Assembly: GCA_043744615.1 (NCBI GenBank)
Contig: JAYTUJ010000012.1
Location: 1 to 34,045 of the forward strand
Reading direction: 5' to 3'
Length of the DNA: 34,045 nucleotides
Source of the DNA: JAYTUJ01 sp043744615
GTDB taxonomy: Bacteria; Patescibacteriota; Minisyncoccia; Phycocordibacterales; CAIRYW01
Position numbers and translations under genes: made by a program. The notes under the pieces are model-generated. The model did no database searches, was not told where the DNA came from, and was given only the letters and a program-made list of their open reading frames with translations. The first letter of the stretch is position 1. Each line of letters begins with the position of its first letter. Positions 1 through 7,552 of the stretch are shown here, piece after piece.

Positions 1-143
1 CCTTCTTAGGATCCCAAGGAGATATTTGGGATGCTCAAAAAGATATGTGGATGGATACTCTTGGTGCAATTTCTGCACTCATCTTTTTTACAATTATACA
101 TTATTTTTCAAAAACAAAAAACAATTCTACGAAAATTGTTTAA
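1..143 (+). CDS. DUF2238 (YjdF-like) membrane protein, C-terminal end only
   Basis: The left edge of the window cuts this gene. Reading from base 3, 46 codons end in TAA at 141-143. The visible part holds GDIWDAQKDMWMDTLGAI followed by a hydrophobic helix (ISALIFFTIIHYF) and a polar lysine-rich tail. The GDxWDxQKDMxxDTLGA block is the conserved C-terminal signature of the DUF2238/YjdF integral membrane family, whose biochemical role is not established. The stop lies 16 bases past the end of the convergent rlmB gene, so the two genes overlap tail to tail. Family assignment rests on one motif, but a distinctive one. Confidence 0.72.
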   Translation, partial: FLGSQGDIWDAQKDMWMDTLGAISALIFFTIIHYFSKTKNNSTKIV

Positions 144-924
144 TATTCCACGCATACAATGCAACAGCAGTAGACGCAGAAACATTCAATGATTCACACT
201 GTGGGTCCATCGGAATAGACAATAAGACATCACAGAGTTCTCGAGTTTTTAATCGGATTCCTTTTGCTTCGTTTCCTAAAATAAAAACAGTTGATGCATC
301 AAACTTTTCATCAACAATACTTTGTTTTGATTCCCCTTCAAGACCATATATCCAAAATCCTTTTTCTTTTAAGTCGCGAACGAGTGTATTTATATTAGTA
401 ACTGAAATCAATGGAACTCGAAACGCCATTCCTGCAGAAACTTTTACAACAGTACCTGTTACGGGTGCTTGATTATGTTGTGGAATAAAAATTCCTGAAA
501 TTCCAAATGCTGCAGCAGAACGAATAATCGCTCCAACATTATGAGGGTCTTGTAATTCACCTAAAATAATTAAAGCTGTTTTTGGAGTAACAACAAGTGT
601 GTCTAGAAACTCTTTTTGAGAAATTACTAATGACTCGAGTTTGATTGAAGCGATGATTCCTTGATGCACCGTAGGTGCATCACTTTCTCTTGCAAGTTCT
701 GCTGGCAACGCATCGGCATTAAGTTTTGCAGTCGCAATAGAATTATCTTTTATTAATTCTAAAATTTTCACATCGTCAAAATAAGGAGCAGTAAATATTT
801 TTTCAATTGCTTGAGGTTTATTTTTTATCGCTTCTTCAACCGCATGTTTTCCATAGACATGTGTTATTTTTGCAGGCACAGATGCGTGAGAAAAATTATT
901 TTTTACAAATGATGGTTTATGCAT
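127..924 (-). CDS. rlmB: TrmH-family 23S rRNA 2'-O-methyltransferase, RlmB type
   Basis: SAM-dependent SPOUT enzyme expected to methylate a guanosine 2'-OH in 23S rRNA (G2251 in E. coli RlmB). The N-terminal substrate-binding part begins THVYGKHAVEEAI, typical of RlmB. The knotted catalytic domain shows the three SpoU motifs: DPHNVGAIIRSAAAFG, FILGNEAKGIR and SIPMDPQCESLNVSASTAVA. I chose ATG 924 (MHKPSF, 265 residues), which starts 5 bases after the stop of the upstream CAP-protein gene. An earlier in-frame ATG at 978 would overlap that gene by 49 bases. No Shine-Dalgarno is visible. Assignment to the TrmH family is firm; the exact target nucleotide is inferred. Confidence 0.88.
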   Translation of the reverse strand: MHKPSFVKNNFSHASVPAKITHVYGKHAVEEAIKNKPQAIEKIFTAPYFDDVKILELIKDNSIATAKLNADALPAELARESDAPTVHQGIIASIKLESLVISQKEFLDTLVVTPKTALIILGELQDPHNVGAIIRSAAAFGISGIFIPQHNQAPVTGTVVKVSAGMAFRVPLISVTNINTLVRDLKEKGFWIYGLEGESKQSIVDEKFDASTVFILGNEAKGIRLKTRELCDVLLSIPMDPQCESLNVSASTAVALYAWNIKQFS

Positions 925-929
925 TGGTT

Positions 930-1922
930 TTATAATAGTACTGTTGGCGACGCAGAAATATGGGCAAGAAAAGCGCATAAAATGAGCCAGAAAATAATAA
1001 GGAGTCCGTAATACGTATGTCGAATATGAATTTTATGGGCGTGTTTAAGAAAGAATACAAAGAAGACAGAAACCAAAACAAGCAATACTACCAATGTAAT
1101 TCGTAATATTTTATATGGTTGTGTGAAAAGAAAAAATGTTGTTGCAAAGCTTGGTTTGGGTACCTGAGAAACATCTTCACTTGTTGTTGAAATACCAAGT
1201 ACTGATGATGTACTTATTTTTTGGAGTGCAAGAACACTTGTCGATGCAATTTTTGTTGACGAAGCAGTTGTTGTTGCGATTGTTGTTGTAGTTGTTGACG
1301 CCGTTGAAATCCCCACAGAAATAGAAGTGGAAGCGACTGCAACAACAGGCATTGTTACATTATTTTTTGGAGAACCAAACATTTGAACCACAAACACAAC
1401 TTCTCTTCCATTTACATTTCCTTTGATTGTTGCAACACCAACTTCTGAAAACTTTTCATTTAAAAGATTTGCTCGGTGTGTTGGAGATTTCATCCATGCA
1501 TCAGTCACATCAGATGAATCTGAAAAGTTAATAGCCAAATTTTCACCGGCATAATGATACGAGTATCCTGTTTGTTTGATCCAATACCACGGAGTTGTTC
1601 CGTCAGGGCTTATGTGTGCAAAATATCCTTTTGCAAGCATGTCTTGTGCTTTTGCTTGAGCTGCTTCTTCGAGCAATGTGCTTTTTTTAAGTTCAGGAAG
1701 AGACTGCGCTGCACGGTCTTCATTAGTTAACGCAACGATGACTGAAGGATAAATTGCTGAAAGTGAAATATCAGAATTTACAATATCGCGTGCAATGTTA
1801 GTTGCACCAAATAATCCGATAGTTAATAAAAAAACAACTACCAAACCAATCTCTTGAAAAAGATGGGGTGTGTAGTTGTTTTCTGTGTGTGCAATAACTG
1901 CTTTTTTGAGAAATTTTTTCAT
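930..1922 (-). CDS. CAP-domain (SCP/PR-1-like) membrane-anchored exoprotein
   Basis: 330 residues with an N-terminal transmembrane segment (residues about 25-45), then a CAP domain of about 120 residues (LTNEDRAAQSLPELKKS ... YFAHISPDG ... GENLAINFSD ... AWMKSPTHRANLLNEKFSEVGVA), then a long Ser/Thr/Ala-rich linker, and two C-terminal hydrophobic helices. The His in YFAH, the Glu in GENLA and the His in SPTHR match conserved CAP cavity positions. The CAP domain is predicted to face outside, held by helices on both sides. Bacterial CAP proteins of this kind have no agreed function. rlmB follows 5 bases downstream. A TATAAT at 1960-1965 on the minus strand is a possible promoter, with a 37-nt leader. 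Confidence 0.85.
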   Translation of the reverse strand: MKKFLKKAVIAHTENNYTPHLFQEIGLVVVFLLTIGLFGATNIARDIVNSDISLSAIYPSVIVALTNEDRAAQSLPELKKSTLLEEAAQAKAQDMLAKGYFAHISPDGTTPWYWIKQTGYSYHYAGENLAINFSDSSDVTDAWMKSPTHRANLLNEKFSEVGVATIKGNVNGREVVFVVQMFGSPKNNVTMPVVAVASTSISVGISTASTTTTTIATTTASSTKIASTSVLALQKISTSSVLGISTTSEDVSQVPKPSFATTFFLFTQPYKILRITLVVLLVLVSVFFVFFLKHAHKIHIRHTYYGLLIIFWLILCAFLAHISASPTVLL

Positions 1923-1971
1923 GTTGTTTTGAAACTACATATTGGTTACTTCTCAACCAATTATACGCTAT

Positions 1972-2874
1972 TTATTTGAGTGAAGGAAAAGGAAATGTTG
2001 TTGCACAATTATTTGATTTTGAATTAACAAACCAAAGAGTTGTTTTGTATACGTATCCTGTTGATTCTAATACTGTTGCAATTCCAGCATCAACCCAAGG
2101 TTTCAAAATTTCAGTTGCATATTTTGCTTGAAATTGTTTTACCGCAGCCTCAGTTTTCTTTCCAAAAAATCCTGTAACAGGAATTGTAAGATTTAATTCT
2201 TTGTTTAAAAACTTCTGAAGTCGTATTACATCTTCTATTTTATTTTTTTGACCAAACTTCATAAATGAAGAAATGTATGGGGTACAAACACCTGAATTTG
2301 TTGAAGATGCTTCATCAGAAGTAAAGGCACCGAGTACTGACCCTCCCGTTGGTAAACCAGAACCAGAGTGAGATCGTCCACTTGTGTGTGAAGTTGGAGC
2401 GGGTGGAGTCGGAGTTGTTTCAGGCGTCGATGTTGCTTCAGGTTCGATATTTGAAATACAGATTCCACTTTCTTCATCTCCTACAAAATGAAAACCTTCT
2501 GGAAGAACTGATTGTGATCCTTCGATATTTGAACAAACATCTGTCATTGGAGGAGGGATAATTGGCGAACATTCACCATCATCAATAACAAAACCTTCTG
2601 GAACAGATTCTTGGTCTCCTTCAAGATTAGGGCAGACATCTACCGGTTCATCGACAACGACATAAAATTCCATACATCCTGGATCACTGGCATCGACAAG
2701 AGTATTTTCGTCATTATCAATTTCGTCGTGACAAAGTTCTGAAGTATTTTCTACAACAGGAGATTCTTCTACTGATGCAAATGTTGATTGAACAGCAAAA
2801 AGAGCTGAGCTCGACAAAAGAATTGCGATTAATAAAAATGCTTTAAAAAGCTTAATAAATTTGATATTTTTCAT
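1972..2874 (-). CDS. Secreted protein with Cys-rich repeats and C-terminal peptidoglycan-binding-like domain
   Basis: 300 residues starting with a signal peptide (MKNIKFIKLFKAFLLIAILL, then SSSALFA). Next comes an Asp/Asn-rich calcium-like motif (CHDEIDNDENTLVDASDPGC) and two similar Cys repeats, VCPNLEGDQESVPEGF and VCSNIEGSQSVLPEGF. A Pro/Thr/Ser-rich linker follows. The C-terminal segment (VIRLQKFLNKELNLTIPVTGFFGKKT... AVKQFQAKYA) matches the PG_binding_1 fold. Such proteins are frequent in Parcubacteria and are inferred to sit in the cell wall. The start is fixed by a strong promoter whose -10 ends 7 nt upstream. No enzymatic domain is visible. Confidence 0.8.
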   Translation of the reverse strand: MKNIKFIKLFKAFLLIAILLSSSALFAVQSTFASVEESPVVENTSELCHDEIDNDENTLVDASDPGCMEFYVVVDEPVDVCPNLEGDQESVPEGFVIDDGECSPIIPPPMTDVCSNIEGSQSVLPEGFHFVGDEESGICISNIEPEATSTPETTPTPPAPTSHTSGRSHSGSGLPTGGSVLGAFTSDEASSTNSGVCTPYISSFMKFGQKNKIEDVIRLQKFLNKELNLTIPVTGFFGKKTEAAVKQFQAKYATEILKPWVDAGIATVLESTGYVYKTTLWFVNSKSNNCATTFPFPSLK

Positions 2875-2881
2875 AGCAGGA

Positions 2882-2909
2882 ATTGTAACATGATAGACAA
2901 AAATGTCAA
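2882..2909 (-). promoter_or_regulatory. Sigma70-type promoter giving a leaderless start
   Basis: Minus strand: TTGACA (2909-2904), 16-bp spacer, TACAAT (2887-2882), with TG one base before the -10 hexamer (extended -10). Seven bases separate the -10 from the ATG at 2874, so transcription should begin at or within a base or two of the start codon. Confidence 0.75.
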
Positions 2910-2950
2910 GACGTGGCTAAATGGATTGTGTATAGTAAAAATTAAAAAAG

Positions 2951-2985
2951 AAAGCCTCGGTCCGCAAAATGCAGACCGAGGACTT
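2951..2985 (-). terminator. Rho-independent terminator of the 3013-3912 gene
   Basis: Perfect 8-bp GC-rich stem CCTCGGTC (2955-2962) with GACCGAGG (2974-2981), extended near the loop by two more pairs. On the minus strand it is followed by a T-rich tract (complement of 2941-2950). It lies 28 bases after the stop codon of the gene at 3013. Confidence 0.85.
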
Positions 2986-3012
2986 ATATTCTTCAAATAA
3001 ACTTCCCTACCC

Positions 3013-3912
3013 TTAAGGGGTAGTGGTGCGGACCGGATACCGGATTCGCACAAAACACTTTTGCTCTGTTGAGGTTAGTGGCCACGAAGTTGTAATTCGT
3101 GACGAATTTGGTCCTGTCGAGACCGTATTCACAACCAAGACAGGTGTCCAGACAGCAGACACAAGATCGTTGCAGACCTCGAGACTGTAATTTGGGTGCA
3201 TGACCCCTTGAACCAAAAACGTTGCCGTTGATGACGGAGGGTTTGCTGGGTCAAATGAGATGTTTGGTAAAACCATAACCGTCGCGGGTTGATCAGTAAA
3301 ACTAAACGGAACATTTGTGCCGTTAACTGTCGCAGAACCTACAAACGTAAACAGAATTTCATAACGCTCCCCTGGAAGCAAAGTGAATTTAGGAAACGTT
3401 GCTGCTGGGTTAGCACTCAGTGGAATCACTTGATCAAGGATTTCGATCATCGCAGCACCGGCCGTAATATTTGTGCCGACAACTGGGCGATTGTTGACTG
3501 CTGTCAAAATTACTCCTGTGCTATCTTTCGCCACAATTACCGGTGAACTCGTCTGATTGAAGACTCCGTATGAACTATTTACAACAGTTGTAACCACACC
3601 TGTGATCACATTCCTTTTTGTTATTTTGAAAGACGCCGTGGTAAAAACCAACGAAGATGTGTTCTTACGAAGTCCGTTTTCTTCCACCATCACTACTGCC
3701 GAAAAATGTAACTGTGTCGATTGAGTGGTTGTGAAGTCTTTTGGTTTTAACGACGTGACTGGAAGATTTCCTGTCAGAAGTTCGTTTTCAAAAGACGCAC
3801 TGTCTGCAACCGCTGCAGTATTGAGTGTAATTACCGGTGCCTGAGCCGAGGCATTATTGACGTTAAGCCAGCTTAGAAAAGCCGCTAGAGTAATGAGGAC
3901 GATGTTTTTCAT
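3013..3912 (-). CDS. Secreted protein of unknown function, compositionally atypical
   Basis: 299 residues with a clear signal peptide (MKNIVLITLAAFLSWLN ... ASAQA, cleavage after ASA or AQA). The rest is beta-rich with many Val/Thr/Ser/Asn and no recognised enzymatic motif. The end (YSLEVCNDLVSAVWTPV ... KCFVRIRYP) resembles the loosely conserved C-terminal 'YxLExSxDLxxWxPV...FxRVR' pattern of secreted proteins in Verrucomicrobia-like bacteria; this is a weak resemblance. Codons are visibly richer in G and C than in neighbours, and the gene has an A/C-rich leader with no -10 near its ATG and a strong terminator, unlike the surrounding genes. Lateral acquisition is plausible. Confidence 0.6.
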   Translation of the reverse strand: MKNIVLITLAAFLSWLNVNNASAQAPVITLNTAAVADSASFENELLTGNLPVTSLKPKDFTTTQSTQLHFSAVVMVEENGLRKNTSSLVFTTASFKITKRNVITGVVTTVVNSSYGVFNQTSSPVIVAKDSTGVILTAVNNRPVVGTNITAGAAMIEILDQVIPLSANPAATFPKFTLLPGERYEILFTFVGSATVNGTNVPFSFTDQPATVMVLPNISFDPANPPSSTATFLVQGVMHPNYSLEVCNDLVSAVWTPVLVVNTVSTGPNSSRITTSWPLTSTEQKCFVRIRYPVRTTTP

Positions 3913-4081
3913 TTGTGTGTGTTTCTGTGTTTGAATTTATTGTTGATGTGTTTGGTTTTTCTGAAATTGGAAACATTCATTCGTCTTAATTCGCATCCGC
4001 GAAACAAGCATCTGGGCTAGCTTTTTTAGCTATTTATTTGAAGATGTGAATGAACGTACCAAACGTGACTATATAATCTTT

Positions 4082-4109
4082 TTGAAAAAAGTCAATATTA
4101 TGTTATAGT
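4082..4109 (+). promoter_or_regulatory. Sigma70-type promoter, leaderless, for the methyltransferase gene
   Basis: TTGAAA (4082-4087), 16-bp spacer, TATAGT (4104-4109), with TG at 4101-4102 (extended -10). The ATG at 4116 is 6 nt beyond the -10, i.e. at the expected transcription start. Confidence 0.72.
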
Positions 4110-4115
4110 CTGAAC

Positions 4116-4970
4116 ATGGCACGAAATAAGTTCTCCTCTAAAAAAGACACGCTGGGAAAACCTCAGCGACGAAAAGGTGAAAAAAATAGAAATAAGTTTT
4201 CAAAAGGCAAAAAAACAAGCCCTGGGTTTTGGAATGCAGAATACAATACTCAAAATAATACAAAAGCTGTTGACGCTCCCCACCTTGCTCTTTCAAACAA
4301 TCCAAGTACTGACATGATTAAGTTTTTAAGGTGGTTTGAAACTGAATACAAAGAAGATTACTTACACATCGGTTCAACGGTTGCCGATCTTGGATGTGGA
4401 AACGGAAGAAATTTAATTTATCTTGCACAAACATTTGGTATCGTTGGTTTTGGTTGTGATATTTCTAAAGAAGCGATTTCTGTTGCAAAAAGATTGAGTT
4501 CAGAAATTACAATACGAGATGAGAGAGGAAGAAGTTTGGGGCAGCGCGAAGCGCTGCCCCTCGATTACGCAATTCAATCAATCACAAACCCTATTCCCCT
4601 TCCCAACGAATCTCAAAACTTAGTTCTTGATATGATGACGTCACATTTTCTTAATCAAGAACAACGAACTAAATTTATCAACGAAGTTTTGCGAATATTA
4701 AAACCAGACGGTTGGCTTTACTTTAAGACTTTTTTACTCGATGAAGACAAACATGCAGAGCGATTAATTAAAGAATTTCCTGCTCTAGAAAAGAATTCGT
4801 ACATACATCCTCAAATCGGTGTCGCCGAGCATGTATTTACGGAAGAAGAAATTCGAGGTATGCTCGAAGAACATTTTATCATTTATCACGTGCGCAAATC
4901 ACAACAGCATATCCAAAACGGAAAAGCTGCACGTCGAAGAAGTATTTCAATATATGCACAAAAAAAATAA
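4116..4970 (+). CDS. Class I SAM-dependent methyltransferase with basic N-terminal tail
   Basis: 284 residues. The first 38 or so are rich in Lys/Arg/Gly/Ser (MARNKFSSKKDTLGKPQRRK...), a nucleic-acid-binding style tail. The Rossmann methyltransferase core has motif I VADLGCGNGRNLIYLA, the acidic end of beta2 (GFGCDIS) and a post-core LRILKPDGWLYFKTF. The substrate is not identifiable. Its overlap with the RluF-like gene and the shared basic tail suggest an RNA or ribosomal protein substrate (inference). A 23-base perfect GC palindrome lies inside the gene and encodes a loop between strands (GQREALP). The start is fixed by the promoter 6 nt upstream. Confidence 0.75.
   Translation: MARNKFSSKKDTLGKPQRRKGEKNRNKFSKGKKTSPGFWNAEYNTQNNTKAVDAPHLALSNNPSTDMIKFLRWFETEYKEDYLHIGSTVADLGCGNGRNLIYLAQTFGIVGFGCDISKEAISVAKRLSSEITIRDERGRSLGQREALPLDYAIQSITNPIPLPNESQNLVLDMMTSHFLNQEQRTKFINEVLRILKPDGWLYFKTFLLDEDKHAERLIKEFPALEKNSYIHPQIGVAEHVFTEEEIRGMLEEHFIIYHVRKSQQHIQNGKAARRRSISIYAQKK
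4538..4560. repeat. GC-rich perfect palindrome inside the methyltransferase gene
   Basis: GGGGCAGCGC - GAA - GCGCTGCCCC: a 10-bp perfect stem with a GAA triloop. The apex GCGAAGC is a known exceptionally stable DNA mini-hairpin. It is in frame and encodes G-Q-R-E-A-L-P, in an otherwise AT-rich gene. Confidence 0.85.
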
Positions 4971-5850
4971 CTCACAAAAAAATACATCACGTGGCAAAAA
5001 AACACCTTCACGTTCTTTTGATGCACGTAAACCTAAACCGTCTTCACGATCGAAACCAATAACACGAGCAGGTACAAAAACCGCTCCGAAAGTTTTTACT
5101 GTTTTTAAAAAAGCAATTCATAAAGCCCCTAATGAAACTCCTGAATTTCCAATGCGTTTAAATCGCTATCTATCATGGAAAGGAATCGAAACTCGTCGAG
5201 GAGCCGATGAACTTATTGAACGAGGAAAAGTAACTGTTAACGGAATCGTTGCTAATGTTGGGATGAAAGTAAATGAAACCGACATTATCGATGTGCGAGG
5301 AACCAAAAAAAGTTCTGATTATGTGTATCTTGCTTACAACAAACCTTCTGGTGTTGTAACTCATTCTGCGCAACAAGGTGAACTTGATATTTTGCGTTCG
5401 ATAAAAAGTTCGACACTTCCTAAAAACGTATTTCCTTTAGGACGACTCGACAAACAATCACGAGGATTAATTATTCTTACCAACGATGGCAGAATTACCG
5501 ACAAATTACTTAACCCAATTTTTATTCACGAAAAAGAATACGTTGTTGAAACTGGAAAAGATTTGCGAAATAATTTTAAAGAAAAAATGGAAGGCGGAGT
5601 AACTCTTGAAGATGGCTATATTACAAAACCTTGCCGAGTAACAATTTTAGATACCCGAAAATTTTCTGTCGTATTAAGTGAAGGAAAAAAACATCAAATT
5701 CGCCGTATGTGTGTTGCTCTTTTTAATGAAGTAAAAGATTTGCAACGAGTACGAATTATGAATATCGCACTTGGCAAACTTGCTTCAAATAATTATCGAA
5801 AAATCGACGGCGCCGAATTGATAGAATTCAAAAAAGAGTTGGGCTTTTAG
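4954..5850 (+). CDS. RsuA/RluB/RluF-family pseudouridine synthase
   Basis: Converts a specific uridine in 23S rRNA (or tRNA) to pseudouridine. From ATG 4954 the protein has 298 residues: a Lys/Ser-rich basic tail of about 65 residues, an S4 RNA-binding domain (MRLNRYLSWKGIETRRGADE), then the catalytic domain with NKPSGVVTHS and the active-site Asp in FPLGRLDKQSRGLIILTNDG. The end HQIRRMC ... VKDLQRVRIMNIALG is closest in style to E. coli RluF. The start overlaps the methyltransferase stop by 17 bases, so the two are co-transcribed. Upstream in-frame starts would run deep inside that gene. The stop overlaps the convergent DUF4145 stop by 3 bases. Confidence 0.86.
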   Translation: MHKKNNSQKNTSRGKKTPSRSFDARKPKPSSRSKPITRAGTKTAPKVFTVFKKAIHKAPNETPEFPMRLNRYLSWKGIETRRGADELIERGKVTVNGIVANVGMKVNETDIIDVRGTKKSSDYVYLAYNKPSGVVTHSAQQGELDILRSIKSSTLPKNVFPLGRLDKQSRGLIILTNDGRITDKLLNPIFIHEKEYVVETGKDLRNNFKEKMEGGVTLEDGYITKPCRVTILDTRKFSVVLSEGKKHQIRRMCVALFNEVKDLQRVRIMNIALGKLASNNYRKIDGAELIEFKKELGF

Positions 5851-6635
5851 TCTTGTTTAAATTTATTAGTAAGTTTATCTGCTTTATCTTTTGCATCTAA
5901 CTTACGTACCTCTCTAACAAATATTTCATCAAAAATACAAGTTAAAATATCATAAGCATCTAGCAAATCTTCTTTTTCTGGTGATTCATCTTTATGACTA
6001 CTTTCATTACCTAACCACTTAATACCTATCAACATATCGGCTAAATCTTTATATTTTTGATTTTCGATAGAACCAAATTTTTCAATTCTAGCGTGTAAAC
6101 TCAAAAATACATCTTCTCCTTTTTTATTTATAGTTTTAGAATCAATATTTTTTTCGTGTAAAATTAATTCAATTGCTTTTCTAATTTTATTCCCTGCCGA
6201 TGAAACATCGTGCCAAAACAAAGAAAAAGAACTAACGAGCATATCCTTAATGCCGTCAGGAACTTCTTTGGGTATATCAATAATATTTATAGGAGGATCT
6301 ATGTATTTAATTGAATAGTGGCATTTTAATTCTGGACCAAAATCAATACTATCTTCAGCAAAAGAAGGCCATTGATCTTCTTTAAGATAACCTGTTCCTG
6401 CTGCAATAGAAATTTCGGTACAATGTTTACATTTTAAAAAAGTAATAAACTTAAAATCTAACGCTTCAAAATCATTAATACTATCTGCAATACCTGAGGA
6501 AGTATTTGTTGATTTTGATTGAAAAGTATCTTTACATATTTCCAACAAACCACTTTCACATAAAATACATTTTAATTTAAGAAAAAAAGACTCTTTTTCA
6601 AAAGGCTTTAGATATGTATCTCGATCTATTTTCAT
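5847..6635 (-). CDS. DUF4145-domain protein with zinc-ribbon-like cysteines, third gene of hicBA operon
   Basis: 262 residues. The N-terminal half has two Cys pairs (CILC near residue 24 and CKHC near residue 74), consistent with a zinc-binding ribbon. The C-terminal half (SSAGNKIRKAIELIL ... LADMLIGIKWLGNESSH ... DAYDILTCIFDEIF) matches the DUF4145 pattern, a helical domain of unknown function often found with restriction or toxin-antitoxin genes. The ATG follows the hicA stop with no gap, so translation is probably coupled. Its position suggests it works with, or travels with, the HicAB pair; this is inference. Confidence 0.72.
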   Translation of the reverse strand: MKIDRDTYLKPFEKESFFLKLKCILCESGLLEICKDTFQSKSTNTSSGIADSINDFEALDFKFITFLKCKHCTEISIAAGTGYLKEDQWPSFAEDSIDFGPELKCHYSIKYIDPPINIIDIPKEVPDGIKDMLVSSFSLFWHDVSSAGNKIRKAIELILHEKNIDSKTINKKGEDVFLSLHARIEKFGSIENQKYKDLADMLIGIKWLGNESSHKDESPEKEDLLDAYDILTCIFDEIFVREVRKLDAKDKADKLTNKFKQD

Positions 6636-6863
6636 TTACTTATTTATTATTTTTAAATACTCTTCTCTTGATATATCAAGCACTCTTAAATTATTTAGTA
6701 TAATAAAAGCAGGAAGTGAACTATCCCGTGGAATTACTATAGGTCTTTTTATACCTTTTTTCCAATAAATACGATGATCGCCTTTTTCTCTTTTAAACTC
6801 ACAGCCGACAGCAATAAGAAAACTTTCAAATTTTTTCCAATGTATTGATTGGATACGTGGCAT
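6636..6863 (-). CDS. hicA: HicA-family toxin (mRNA interferase)
   Basis: 75 residues, the normal length for HicA. The double-stranded-RNA-binding-like fold is recognisable: WKKFESFLIAVGCEFKREKGDHRIY with the catalytic-type His30 in GDH, then RPIVIPRD and the family ending NLRVLDISREEYLKII. HicA toxins cleave mRNA and tmRNA and are bound by HicB. The gene starts 6 bases after hicB stops and runs directly into the DUF4145 gene. Antitoxin-first order is one of the two arrangements known for hicAB. Confidence 0.87.
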   Translation of the reverse strand: MPRIQSIHWKKFESFLIAVGCEFKREKGDHRIYWKKGIKRPIVIPRDSSLPAFIILNNLRVLDISREEYLKIINK

Positions 6864-6869
6864 AAAAAC

Positions 6870-7154
6870 TTAAGCAAGCAAAGGAACCCGAAGGCCAATA
6901 GACATTGAAGACACTATTTGAGGAGGAGTCCATTGTTTTTGCACTTTCTTCCAACCTAATTCAGATAAGACATCATCGGCAGTTTTAGCCTCAAAAATTT
7001 CTTCCAAAAAAACACTTACGAGTTCGACAAATCGAGCTTTTACTTCTTTTTCTGATTTACCCGAAGTAGAAATATCGAGCGCAGGAGTATGTGCCACAAA
7101 ACGCTTATTTTGCTTGGTTATTACGACAGGTAAATTAAAAGATAGTTGTTTCAT
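6870..7154 (-). CDS. hicB: HicB-family antitoxin
   Basis: 94 residues. The partly degenerate RNase H-like fold of HicB is suggested by FNLPVVITKQNKRFVAHTPA (strands) followed by GKSEKEVKARFVELVSVFLEEI (helix). No ribbon-helix-helix or HTH DNA-binding tail is visible after it; the end is QIVSSMSIGLRVPLLA. It presumably neutralises the HicA encoded 6 bases downstream. The promoter TTGTAA-17-TATATT ends 6 nt from the ATG, so the operon mRNA should be leaderless. Lack of a DNA-binding domain leaves autoregulation unexplained. Confidence 0.78.
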   Translation of the reverse strand: MKQLSFNLPVVITKQNKRFVAHTPALDISTSGKSEKEVKARFVELVSVFLEEIFEAKTADDVLSELGWKKVQKQWTPPQIVSSMSIGLRVPLLA

Positions 7155-7160
7155 ATATAA

Positions 7161-7189
7161 AATATAGCAGAGTTAATCAATGTTTACAA
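7161..7189 (-). promoter_or_regulatory. Promoter of the hicB-hicA-DUF4145 operon
   Basis: Minus strand TTGTAA (7189-7184), 17-bp spacer, TATATT (7166-7161); 6 nt to the hicB ATG at 7154. The start codon lies at the predicted transcription start. Confidence 0.68.
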
Positions 7190-7208
7190 TCAAAAAGTTC
7201 TAAAATCT

Positions 7209-7547
7209 TTATATAATCTTTTTAACATATTGCATAATTCTTTCTCGGTCTTCATTTTCTTTATCGCCTTTAAAATATAGTTCAATAAAGATAAATTCTA
7301 TTTTATCTTTATGGTATGCGTATATCAATCTTATTACTCTTGATCGGAGTGATTCGCAGTGAACACGAGCTTTGACTATTTTTATCTCTCCTACTGTTTT
7401 GATAATAGTAAAATTTTTACCAATCCCTGTCGGGCTAATCATAAGAATAGGCTTGATGTCTAGAATATCACTTTCAAGAGTTGGATATTTTTTTGAAAGC
7501 TTTTTGATTTCCTTATCGAATTCTGGTAGTTGGAAAAAATGAGACAT
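7209..7547 (-). CDS. RelE/HigB-like toxin
   Basis: 112 residues with the RelE/ParE-superfamily pattern: FDKEIKKLSKKYPTLESDI at the N-terminus, then KIVKARVHCESLRSRVIRLIYAYHKDKIEFIFIELYFKGDKENEDRERI. The basic residues in the central strands (Lys, Arg, Arg) would suit a ribosome-dependent mRNA interferase, but catalytic residues vary in this superfamily, so activity is inferred. It starts 5 bases after the stop of the Panacea-domain antitoxin gene, forming an antitoxin-toxin pair. Confidence 0.8.
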   Translation of the reverse strand: MSHFFQLPEFDKEIKKLSKKYPTLESDILDIKPILMISPTGIGKNFTIIKTVGEIKIVKARVHCESLRSRVIRLIYAYHKDKIEFIFIELYFKGDKENEDRERIMQYVKKII

Positions 7548-7552
7548 ATATT

